A stretch of 64,000 nt of DNA from Hydrangea macrophylla. Lineage: Eukaryota > Streptophyta > Magnoliopsida > Cornales > Hydrangeaceae. Under the pieces are notes generated by a model that ran no database searches, had not been told where the DNA came from, and was given only the letters and a program-made list of their open reading frames with translations. Of this stretch, positions 22,941 to 32,610 are shown piece by piece (positions within the stretch are counted from its first letter, which is position 1; every line of letters begins with the position of its first letter). Position numbers and translations under genes: made by a program. Location of the stretch: NCBI GenBank assembly GCA_033977485.1, contig CM066991.1, positions 31,431,850 through 31,495,849 of the forward strand, given 5' to 3'.

Positions 22941-22942
22941 AT

Positions 22943-24436
22943 TGTTGGAAAAACAGGTTTAAATGGAAAGTTTAAACACGCAGCGGAAAAATTAAGTTAT
23001 GAAACTTTATTGGCATGCCCGGATCTACTACTCGTCAATTCTACAGATGCGCACAAGAGGGGACACGAGTTATACCTTAGTGTCTTGAACCCAATTCTGA
23101 TCTTCAACTTCCAGCAGCCTCCACTAGATGATCTTCACCCTTATGACTCCTGCGGATGCCTGCCAGAAAGACTAGGGTTGGTGGGAACCCTAATGGAGAG
23201 GATAGAGAAGGTTTTGGGACTCCAAAACAGTTTCTGCAGCTTCTGACGTTCAAAACGACGAACAACCTTTTCCAGAACGCAGCTGCCCTATTTATAGATT
23301 CCCAGAACCGACCTAGACTTCGAGCGATCGAAGTGCCTTCGATCGATCGAACATTCGATCGATCGAACCATCTTCGATCGATCGAACCTTCAGACTTCAA
23401 TCGATCGAGACATCTTCGATCGATCGAACCTGTCTGGACATCATCCTCAAGCATCTTTCCAAGCATCCTGGCGGAGCTAAGAGTGGGACCTCCTAGGCTC
23501 TTTATTGTTGGCTCAGACCAGTTTTTTAATCACCATGACCAAACTCTTTGATCAGCAAACTAACTAACTGGTCAGTTAAAGTTTACTCCACTATAAAACG
23601 ATAACTGAACTCCAACGCAAAAGAACATATCCGAAGCGATAACTAGACTTGTATGTTGTACTAATGTCCCTCTACCGTCAGCATTCGTAATCATATTCAG
23701 GTAATCGGATAACTGTTACTGTCAACCTGAATCATGATTACTTCTTGTATTCCTTGAGTCCCATTCACCTCTCATGATTACCAAACATGTTGATAACTCT
23801 TATCAACAAGACTGCAGTACTCAGTAATCGACTTGGTGACATTCTCAAGGGAATGCTTACTCTGAAACAGAGGGTAGATTCTATCTTGACAATATATGTT
23901 CACAACCCTATAAACATGACATACCCAAGATACCCAGGTGTTGATCTTTTATAGACCTCACTGATTGGTAAGTCAAAGCAGTCATATCCACAGTCTGTGT
24001 TCATAATCGTCTCAAGATTGAGAACACGTACCTTATACAAGTTATGAGTTCCTATTGACTGTTTGACAGTCTTAAGCGTCAATAGGAAACTCAGGTCCGT
24101 CAATGCACTATAAGCACTAGCATATCAACTAAGAGCTACACTCTAGTGATTGAGATTAATCACTCCATCCAATGGTAGTTAATTATGCTACAGTGTAGAC
24201 TTGATGAGGTATCCAGTCTCATCATCCACTGTGACACATTCTAAGTATTAAAGAATAGTAATTCGTATCTCACTTGTGTGCATCTCATACACACACGAAT
24301 TACTTACTATAATACTTAAGGATTAACAATCATCTCATGAAAAGAACATACACAATAAAATGTAAAGCTGATATCCATATATTAAAATGTCAATGTCTCA
24401 TACAGAAAGTAATGGTTTGAGGGCACAAACCCAACA
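22943..24436 (-). repeat. Copia 5' LTR (right)
   Basis: 1494 bp, identical by eye to 15745-17238. TATA box at 23289-23296 and paired palindromes at 23319-23428, at the same offsets as in the other LTR. Confidence 0.96.
23319..23428. repeat. Promoter-proximal paired palindromes, copia 5' LTR
   Basis: Same six 14-mers and spacers as 16121-16230. On the minus strand the cluster lies 22-132 bp upstream of TATAAATA, in the copy that should act as promoter. Confidence 0.92.
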
Positions 24437-24441
24437 CAACA

Positions 24442-25419
24442 TACCATAGGAAAGCTATCCTTCTAAGAGAGTTTGGGAACAACCTCAGTTTCAACAGGTC
24501 ACTACTACCCACATGGCCGCATTGCACTATGAAACGACTTATATGCTCTACAAAGGACTGTTCATCTTCCCTAGAGAATAAAGTAAAGTTTCGCACCTTA
24601 TATCCCTAGGGGAATTGACTTGGTCAATTTTAGGAGGATATGGGCGTCTATACGTGGGCCTCTCCATCATCCTCATAAGTGGGCCATACTCCTCGTGTAT
24701 GGCCGCTACCAACTGCTCCATGTTGATAGGTTGTGGGATAATGGGTTGCGCTACCACAGGGGGTGGTATTTGGTATTGGTTGTTATTAACCTGATGAGGC
24801 CAAAAAACATCATTAGCTCTTTGCCCCCACTAGCATGGGCATGAGGACTGGCATTATCGGTTACTTCCGTGTTTCGGTCTAAAGGTTGAGTAAACATTGG
24901 TGTCGCCGATCTATTGGATTCAGTGACCACCACACTACCTGATCCTGCCTGCTTGTGGATAAAGTTGTTTGTTCTGCCTATTCTGCTCTCGGAGGTTCGG
25001 GCAAACATAAGTAGACTCTTTTTTCATATCGGCCCAACTAGAGGCGCCAATTTGCTCCTTAGGGCTTTAGAGAGGCAATCTGCCTACTAGCACTAAGATG
25101 GTTTTGATAGGCCTGAGATCTCTGAGGTTAGGCCGTCTAGCTTAGCATGCTTAGCCCTAGTAGATGTGATCAGGTCAATCTAACCACGTTGTACTTCGGC
25201 CGTTTGGCCGGCTAGCCCCTTAAAGTTATCCATCGATCCTAATAAAGCCCTGTAATCTTATCTCATAGGCTCAATGTTTAGCCTCATGACTTCTAAAAGT
25301 GCTTCCAGCAATAAAACACTGTCTTTTGGAGAGCGGCCAGGGTTCTCTTCAGCTGTTGGGTCAACGGTCAGATCGTCCTGCCCGTTTTTTCCATTCTCGT
25401 GATCTTTCCTTGGAGGCAT
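24442..25419 (-). pseudogene. Element G gag, N-terminal part
   Basis: Likely gag start is the ATG at 25419 (MPPRKDHENGKNGQDD), 37 bp past the LTR; a stop occurs at 25258-25260. Later recognisable gag blocks are MEQLVAAIHEEYGPLMRMMERP near 24720-24650 and FTLFSREDEQSFVEHISRF...LRLFPNSL near 24590-24460, typical of plant TR-GAG/Tat gag. At least two frame breaks. The reading ends at the copia insertion (24441) and resumes at 15739. Gag would form particles; this copy cannot. Confidence 0.75.
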
Positions 25420-25432
25420 ATCTTACCACTAC

Positions 25433-25455
25433 GGGTCCCATCGGGCGTGCCAAAA
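25433..25455 (-). other. Element G primer binding region
   Basis: TTTTGGCACGCCCGATGGGACC-like sequence right after the 5' LTR end on the minus strand, the position of the primer site. I do not assign the tRNA. Confidence 0.6.
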
Positions 25456-26515
25456 TGTTTTCTTGTAGTTTTGCGCGGGTGTGCCAGAACCAAAATGTGA
25501 TTCAAATTGTGCAAAATAATTACCTATATGCTTGTGTGAGTGATACATAAGGCTTTAAGACCTGACTTCTAACGGGTGACTGTGTGAGGTGAGTAGGAAA
25601 GTACGCTCACCTAAAGTCCTATGGTAGTACTGATGTGCACAAGCTAATTAGTGAAGGAGTTTACCAAGTCAACAATCACAAACGATTAATAAAATACGAA
25701 GATATCTTATTGAATGTTTGGAAAATAATAACAAAAACAAAGAACATAATCAGAACATGCTCTGATTATTCAAAAGAATGAAAATAATAAAAAGAAAAAT
25801 TAAACAAATAGACCTATTTTGCTATGGATGTAGAATATTAGGAAGAACACAGGGTTGACTGCTCTGAATGCTATATGAGTGCAGTTTTCGAGATGACGCG
25901 GAGTCCTTTGCACGGTTGGCCTGCCTTTGCATTTATAGCGGCCTTAGACCAATCCTGATATGGCAAGACTCCGATTGATTGAATCCCATAATCACCTTAG
26001 ACTCTTTCATTATTTTGATCCCGATTGATTGAATCCCATAAACATTGGGATTACTCCTCCATATCCACTTGGAAGTGCCCAGATTCCTTCCTAAACGGAC
26101 TTTGCTTTCTTTCTTCTAGGATGATAGCTGTTATGACAGCTAAGGACAGAACTGCCTAACCAATCGGGCTCCCAAGCTAATGAACCATGCCTTTCCCTCT
26201 CCATCGGGTTACTGTATCTACCATTCGTCGTGCTTTCTGACGCAGATGAGTCAGACGACGCCTATACACGTGCTCTTGACCAATCGGGCTCCTCCAGCTG
26301 GCCTTTACCTACTTCTTCCCAATATAGTGCCCGATTTCCAAATGCTTCGTTCCCATCACCTATCGGGCTCCATAAGCCTTGAGTCTATGCCTCGTTCTAA
26401 TAGACTATGCGATGCCTTTCTCCTGAGCCCGATTAGCAGTCTTGGGCCGGTCAGATCTAGGCCCATTCCAACTCACTCAGACTCAACAGCCTTTGACGGT
26501 TTTTGGGTGAAAACA
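25456..26515 (-). repeat. Element G right LTR (5' LTR, complete)
   Basis: 1060 bp, TGTTTTCTTG to GGTGAAAACA on the plus strand, with imperfect terminal inverted repeat TGTTTTC/GAAAACA. Contains about six copies of an ATCGGGCTCC-like motif in both orientations. Followed by target duplication GTACC. Confidence 0.87.
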
Positions 26516-26520
26516 GTACC

Positions 26521-26732
26521 GGTCTTGTTAATTTTTTCAATTAAGTCAGTTTATACTTCATAAGTGATGCAATTGACCCCAACCCTTAGTGGGGGTACCC
26601 AAACGGCCTGCTTTTATGTTAAAAAGCCATTCCCTTCTACTATAAACTCCATCTCCCTCACAGTTTTTGGCTAATCTGAATTGCATCCTTATTAAACAGT
26701 CGCAAAATCCAAATACATTTACTTGTAAATAT

Positions 26733-26769
<37 letters not shown>

Positions 26770-26909
26770 AATACGTACATGTAAACCTATATATAGATTT
26801 GAATTTACGAATTTGGAAGTGTTTGGCGGTGAGACTGCAGAATCTTTCTATTTGTGTTGAGAGAGAGAGCGAGAGAGAGAGAGAGAGAGAGGAGGGGGGG
26901 AACCAGAAA
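26521..26909. other. Intergenic DNA with CA and GA microsatellites
   Basis: No gene. An AC run occupies 26734-26767 and a slightly interrupted GA run 26859-26892; the frames across them are low-complexity artefacts. The last nine bases, AACCAGAAA, are the target duplication of the next MITE. Confidence 0.7.
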
Positions 26910-27086
26910 GGGTAATATTGGGGGCACAAACAAATCTCACAAACACTTACACCTATAGTCTATCTCTCTCCTGGGTGGCATTGTGGGGTTCGGATAATTT
27001 CAGTGGACCCTTCAGTACCATTCAGGAGAGAGATAAACTATGGGTGTAAGTGTTGGTGAAATTTATTTGTGCCCCTAGCATTGTGG
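26910..27086. mobile_element. Foldback MITE M1
   Basis: 177 bp, almost self-complementary along its length (arm GGGGGCACAAACAAATCTCACAAAC and its partner). Nine-bp flanks AACCAGAAA and AACTAGAAA match at 8 positions, suggesting Mutator-type transposition. Related to M2. Confidence 0.75.
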
Positions 27087-27159
27087 AACTAGAAAAGGGG
27101 ATGTAGGTTTGTGTTCATATCCTTTGGAAAATGCCATCACAATTGATCACTTTTAAACT

Positions 27160-27350
27160 GGAGTAAGTCTTTGGGCACAAATAAATCTCACAAACACTAT
27201 CCACAAACACCACAATATATCTCCCTCTCTTTGGTCTACTAATACTGTGTGGTCCACTGACACTGTGCGATCCACAGAAGAGAGAGATAGATACATTGTA
27301 GTGTTTATAAAATTGTGTTTGCGAGATTTGTTTGTGCCTAGAGACTTACT
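27160..27350. mobile_element. Foldback MITE M2
   Basis: Arms AGTAAGTCTTTGGGCACAAA and the inverted AGTAAGTCTCTAGGCACAAA. Flanks TTTTAAACT (27151-27159) and TTTTAAAAT (27351-27359) match at 8 of 9. Shares GGGCACAAATAAATCTCACAA with M1. Confidence 0.75.
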
Positions 27351-27404
27351 TTTTAAAATATTAGATGGAATGACACTTTTACGTGTAAATTGGTGTTTGT
27401 AAAA

Positions 27405-27569
27405 GGGTAATACTTGGGACACACATAAAGATATAACTGTTGTGACACAACCCAAAAGATGTATCTATATCTCTCCTATGATGTCATTGAACCCCACAAT
27501 AACACATGAGAAATATAGACACATCTCTTAAGTTGTGTCCCAAAAATAGTGTATCACAAGTATTACCTA
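27405..27569. mobile_element. Foldback MITE M3
   Basis: 165 bp with GGTAATACTTGGGACAC arms and a perfect 9-bp target duplication TTTGTAAAA (27396-27404, 27570-27578), the length typical of Mutator-like elements. Confidence 0.8.
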
Positions 27570-27623
27570 TTTGTAAAAACTATACAGACTTCAGTCATGA
27601 TTTGAGTTCATTGACTCACCTAT

Positions 27624-27762
27624 AAGTACTGGGAGGCAACTTTTGTGCGGTTGCTTCAACACAGTTGGTGCTGTGTCTCTCACATCAGTTTTAGTGTAGC
27701 AAATGTGAGAGGCACATCACCAATTGTGAAAGCAACTGCACAGAAGTAGCCTCCTAAGTACC
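27624..27762. mobile_element. Foldback MITE M4
   Basis: Inverted arms AAGTACTGGGAGGCAACTTT and, from the other end, TACTTAGGAGGCTACTTCTG, extending inward over GCAGTTGCTTTCAC-type sequence to a short centre. No clear target duplication. Confidence 0.65.
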
Positions 27763-28519
27763 GCGACTCCGTTGAAAAGATTGAAACGACATGTATCCAA
27801 TTAAAAATCCGGTCAAACAGGGAGTAATTACGTGTGCCATATTTGTTATTTAAAAGACATGTTCTCTTCTTCTGGCTGGGTATGGTTGACTCACAAAACA
27901 CCACGAGCTCTAAGAGTTTTAGATCTATTTTAGTACTTATTGGGCTAGCAGTCTTGGCGCTTTACAATTTGTGAGCATTTTGGTTGACATTGTGCCTTCA
28001 TACAGGGAGCATTTTATTAACCACGTGTTCTCTTAAGTTGTGTCTCCATATACCTTTGAATACTAACAACTTTGTGGTTAATAAAATATAAATAGATAGT
28101 AAGTATATTTATATAAATAATATGGCACAACTACTGCTTAATCATAGATTAATTAAAGTTTGAAGGTTTGGCACAACTACTGCCTAATCATAGAATAATA
28201 TTCTCCAAATTTTGTTTTATCTCCCTTCTCATGACATTTTTTCAAAAAATATTAACGATGACTATTCCATCTCTCTGAAATTTTAATGAAAAGTTAACTT
28301 TATCATATTCTTATTTTTCTTTTATTGTTTTTGGAAGGTATAGTCCAGAAGATTAGGAAAATTTTTGTAAATTTAATTTGGTTATGATTAAACCATTGGT
28401 TAGTCCTCCTAGCTAGAACACAAGATTTTCTAGGCCATTACCAAATACGCATAGATATTTGACAATCCCCCAAATTATTTACCTGCCCAAGACGCACACC
28501 AAAACAATGGGATGGAAAA
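27763..28519. other. AT-rich intergenic DNA
   Basis: No gene recognised. A short direct repeat, GGCACAACTACTGCYTAATCATAG, occurs at about 28125 and 28170. Confidence 0.5.
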
Positions 28520-28681
28520 CAAAAATGTTGCACACACAATGTATTCCATAACCTATTCCACATCCTGGCTATTGATTTCGGTGGATACTGTGCGGGACCC
28601 ATGTGAAACTCTCATGGAGTCCATCAAAATCAATGGAGAGGATGTGCAGTTGTAAAATAGGTTGTGTGTGTAGCATTACTA
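28520..28681. mobile_element. Foldback MITE M5
   Basis: 162 bp; arms AATGTTGCACACACAATG and inverted AATGCTACACACACAACC. Flanks GATGGAAAA (28511-28519) and GATAGAAAA (28682-28690) match at 8 of 9. Confidence 0.75.
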
Positions 28682-29666
28682 GATAGAAAATGTTTCACAT
28701 ACGCAGGTTTAGCAAACCCAATCATTCACTCACGCCCAACTATTCTTCTTTTTTGTTTTGGTTTTTTAATTATTTTATTATTATTTTTGTTACTAGAGGA
28801 TTAAGTTTTATTATGAAAATCAAATAATATAAGTTAGTTTGCAAAAGGACCGGTTCTTGAAAGTGAGTTTAAGTCGAACTCTTATATAGCGAATATGCAG
28901 TTAAGCAAATGCATACCATCTTGAATCGATTTTTTTTTTAACCACTAAACAAGGCCCTCATGTTACCCAAACAATCTCCGAGTCATTTTCCTCTTTCCTA
29001 CAAGTAAATGCCTAATGTAATGTTGATACCAAGTCATTGGTCTCACCACACTAATGCACATAGATAGTGCTTATTTGGACGCATGTTTTCGTTAAAATTA
29101 TGACTGACACGAGCTTGAATTGTGACCTCTTAATTGTTTGTGTAGTATCACGCCACCAATTTCTTGGCCATCACCCTAAGACTAGGAAAAAGATGCAATT
29201 ATAATAAATTAAATCTAAATGAAGTTGGTTAAAAAAATTGAAATATAGATGAAGTTAATTATAGTCAAAGAAGTTGAGATAGGGATTGAACTAACGCAGA
29301 ACACGAGTTAAATTGGGTGAAACAACTAATGCAAATTTGATGGATATTACCATAAAGTAGGTGGCTTAGGTTAAAAGAGTCTTACCTCCCCTAATGCTTA
29401 TTTTTGACTTTTCTGTAGTGCACAATTGGGGGCTACCATCCGATCCGATTATGGTCCAGCTGGAGTTTTAGTATTTCGTTCAAAGATCAGTGAAGAAAAA
29501 GAAAAAAAGAACTAGAGGGAAAACCCTTTGATTTGTCACCAAAGAAAAGGAAAAAAAAAAAGGCGAGAAAAATATGAAAAAAAATTAAACTAAGTGAAAT
29601 AAAGTAGAAATTTTTAATAGTTTCCCACCTTATTTCTTGAGTTATAATATTTTCTCCGATTATTTT
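28682..29666. other. AT-rich intergenic DNA
   Basis: Nothing recognisable beyond A-rich tracts. Frames are short and without domain features. Confidence 0.5.
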
Positions 29667-29940
29667 GCTCTTTTTGGTTTGCAGATTTAAAGAATTAAAA
29701 GATCAGAAGGGACAAGAAAACTAGTTTTCTCGTGTTAGTCCTTGTGTTTTTCTCCACACTTAAATAACATTAAAATTGAATTTTTCTACATTTAGAGTGT
29801 AATACATGAATGAAGGAAAGAAAAATACTTGTAATAGTCAAATTGTTTAATTTTACGTATTAACCAAACAAAGAAGGATTTAATCTATGTTTCATTTGTT
29901 TTTCCCTCACTAAATTTAATCCAAGAGCCAAACTAAGTCT
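29667..29940. mobile_element. Dispersed inverted-repeat element R1
   Basis: One of four diverged copies (also 30046-30380, 38572-38884, 38896-39155) sharing a start like GATTTAATGAGGGAAAAG, a middle such as CTAGTTTTCTCGTG...TAACATTAAAATT, and an end like TTTCCCTCACTAAATTTAAT...GAACCAAACTAAG. The termini are inverted repeats. Probably an old hAT-type MITE; edges are approximate. Confidence 0.5.
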
Positions 29941-30045
29941 TAACATTTAATGTTGTTTAAACGTAGAGATAAATACAATGGAAAAAACAAGAGAAACATT
30001 TTCCTCATTATTTTTCTTTTCCTTCCACAAATCCCCAAAGCCTTA

Positions 30046-30380
30046 TGGCTCATTTTGATTCATGAATTTAATGAGGGAAAAGAAAAGGGTAAGGAAAACT
30101 AGTTCCCTCGTGTTTTCTGTATGTTGTTCTTCATACTTAAACAATATTAAAAATTAAAAATTCCTAAATTATAATTGTAATATATGAAACAAAGAAGGGA
30201 AATGAATCATAGCATTCAAAATGGTCATCATTTTGATTTCTCAACTTATTCTTTTTTCTTCCAATTTTGCATCATTGTTTTTCTTATTAATTAAACAAGG
30301 GAAAATATATTCCTCTATGTTTACTTCTTCTTCATCTTCTTTTTGCCCTCAGTAAATCTAAGAACTAAAGAAAGCCTAAG
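30046..30380. mobile_element. Dispersed inverted-repeat element R2
   Basis: Ends AGCCTTATGGCTCATTTTGA and, inverted, CCTTAGGCTTTCTTTAGTTC; the interior matches R1 in the same orientation. Confidence 0.5.
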
Positions 30381-32325
30381 GAAGCGCACACAGTTTGTTG
30401 AGGAATTTTCAAAATAAGGAACTAAGAGTAAGTGAGATTTGAATTAGAAATTATGGGTCGCAACCATTTAGATTGAATTCGTACTGATGAGTCGCAACTA
30501 TTTAGATTCGATTAAAAATGAAGTTCAAATCCATAGGTTGTGTCCCTTGGACCAATAGTCACAAGGCTAATAGACACACAAGCATTCTATATATAGAATG
30601 GATCAACTATCATTTGAATGTTGAATAGATCTCTCTTCCTTATGGAAAATTAGAAGTTTAAATTATGTTGTTTTTCTTTATACAAAATGCATATTTCTAG
30701 ATTCCGTTTTCTGCAGAAACAGAATCCTAGAAATGGCTTTTATTTCTTGGTGGATATTATCGGCTATCTTTAATAGAGTGCATATTGCAGATAAGTTTGG
30801 ATACCCGTTTGTACACCAAATTATGATTATGGTGGAGACAAATACTGTATTTAGGGAAGTGTTTCGTACACGCCTTGAAGCATATCATTGGAGTACATTT
30901 TCTGCGATGTTGTTTGACGATGGATATTGAAGACTTTGAAGACCATATTTTCTAACACAGTTTTTTCCGCATATAGCATGGTTAATTAAAAGAAAGAATC
31001 AACTATGCAAAACATGAGAGGGATTGCTATGTATAATAAAAGGCAAAGAAAGAAATTCATCCCTGCAAATCTATACAACCATAAGGCCAAATAAAAGCAT
31101 AGATACCATTTTCTCTAGTTTTTGTTGTTTTTTAGAAAATCAATTTTGACTTAATTATGTATTTGTTCAATTTTAGGATTCACAGATGGAGGAAAAAAGT
31201 TTTGATTTGGAGCTAATTAATTTTGTATAAATGAACAAACAATCACAAAGGTGATCAATTCTGAGTCTCTTCCTACGCAAATTTCTTTTTTACTTCCCGC
31301 TTTCTTTAAATTGAATTATTCCAATGGTTCGATGCAGATCAAGACTAGCTACATACATCAAAGTGAAAATCATACAGATATATTGATCGCACGCACAAGA
31401 TAATTTTTCGCTTCTTGTACCTTCTTATATGATAATCTTGGTGCAATCATAAGTCTATCATAGACGTACACCATTGTCCAAATTAATGTACATATTTGTG
31501 ACTCATTTCTTGCCTAAAACTTCTCATGTTAAATATTTTGGAAAAGTATCATATATGTTTTCTCCAATCCTGTAAAATCCATGTGTTCTCTTAACTCATT
31601 GCCTTCTATGAGTCTCTTCAATAAAAAGACTGCTTACACCATTGAACTCCCGAAGATTAAATTTAATGTTTAATTTGGAGTTTTAAAATTAGTCATTTCT
31701 CATCGGTCATCAACCTCAGCTCAGTTTTACAAGACTTATTATTAACAGCTTGTTTGGGCGTATTTGAATGCTACAATTGTACTCATTTAGCCATAAAATG
31801 ATCTTGAATTGTCCTCTTTAGAGAAGTTGGACTCATTTAAAAAATTTACTTATAAATCATGAATTCTGTCATTCCAAAAATACATATGTAATCGTACAAG
31901 GAGGAAAATGGTAATATAAATGGATTCTTTAGGATGACACATTTTCATAATATTGACTATTCAATCCAACTGACTAATCATAGATCTCAATAATTTATTC
32001 AACTTGGAAAATCCTCCTTTATTTTTATTTCCATTAATCACTACAAGTTGTATAAGTTATCAAGTTTCTAAACACTTGGCTTTGGTGGGTAATGGGTCAC
32101 CATCCCTTCATGTATGTCTGTAACAGCTAATGTCATGACAGCTTGACTACAAATGAAAAACAGTACTCTTGAGTCACCCAATCATTAGAATTAATGAATT
32201 ATACAGTGGCTTGACTACAAATGGGACCTTCCGTCATAAAGGTATAGTGGTATTCGCGGTATAATATAGCATAATTTGATCTTAAGAAGTTGTAATTTAG
32301 TTTAAAATATTACTGTTTAGTCTTA
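30381..32325. other. AT-rich intergenic DNA, no gene recognised
   Basis: Contains a 42-bp near-palindrome (30693-30734) and a 65-codon frame (30733-30930) that I do not recognise; it lacks low-complexity bias but also any domain signature. Nothing else stands out. Confidence 0.45.
30693..30734. repeat. 42-bp near-perfect palindrome centred on CTGCAG
   Basis: Arms ATTTCTAGATTCCGTTTTC and ATTTCTAGGATTCTGTTTC on the opposite strand meet at CTGCAG with almost no loop. Would extrude as a cruciform or hairpin RNA. Confidence 0.8.
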
Positions 32326-32610
32326 GGCTTAGTTTGGCCCTATTTTGGTGCTTCTTTTTTTTTAAAGCACAATTTCATGTTAGTTCATTTGGTAACTAGT
32401 TTATGAATTTTGCAAAAATTGAACTTAGGTCTTTTTTGGAGGGAGCTTTTAAAAGCTCTAGAATGCAGGTTTTAAAAGCTCAAGGTTATTTTTTGTTCCT
32501 GATATACTTTTTTTTTAAAAGTAATGTGTCACATGTTCAAAATTATCAAACTTAATACTAAATTTCATAAGCTACTTTTAAAAAGCCACGTGGGGGGGCC
32601 AAACAAAGCC
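32326..32610. mobile_element. MITE M6 (GGCTTAGTTTGG termini)
   Basis: Inverted ends GGCTTAGTTTGGCCC and GGCTTTGTTTGGCCCCCC; interior AGGGAGCTTTTAAAAGCTC. The same family as M7, in opposite orientation. Confidence 0.7.

Larger units (their letters stand above)
21244..22942 (-). other. Copia untranslated leader (1.7 kb)
   Basis: Long non-coding stretch between the primer site and the polyprotein ATG. It contains three related copies of a GCCTCCGTRTGGTGGTC-type motif (about 21374, 21572 and a shorter one at 21651), a duplicated CTCCATCTTCATGGA segment near 22040-22080, and two clusters of paired GATCGATC palindromes (22476-22543 and 22654-22772). Short frames in it show no recognisable domain. 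Confidence 0.7.
15745..24436 (-). mobile_element. Complete Ty1/copia element with intact polyprotein
   Basis: 8692 bp with 1494-bp LTRs at both ends, in which I found no difference by eye. Perfect target duplication CAACA at 15740-15744 and 24437-24441. Primer site for initiator methionine tRNA, polypurine tract, and one uninterrupted 1329-codon polyprotein are all present. Domain order gag-protease-integrase-RT-RNase H is copia type. It is inserted in the gag of element G and is the youngest element in the window. Confidence 0.96.
11939..26515 (-). mobile_element. Gag-only LTR element G, split by two later insertions
   Basis: LTR at each end (11939 to about 12957, and 25456-26515) and perfect 5-bp target duplications GTACC at 11934-11938 and 26516-26520. 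Orientation is minus: primer site and gag start lie beside the right LTR. Internal DNA belonging to the element is only about 2.1 kb (12958-13954, 15594-15739, 24442-25455), all of it gag or untranslated. No protease, RT or integrase is present, so it is non-autonomous, like the TR-GAG class. The hAT pair (13955-15585) and the copia element (15745-24436) both landed in its gag. Confidence 0.88.

Noticed and set aside
26558..26929. 123-codon and 82-codon frames over the CA/GA microsatellites.
   Set aside because: Dipeptide runs from microsatellites; no conserved sequence outside the repeats.
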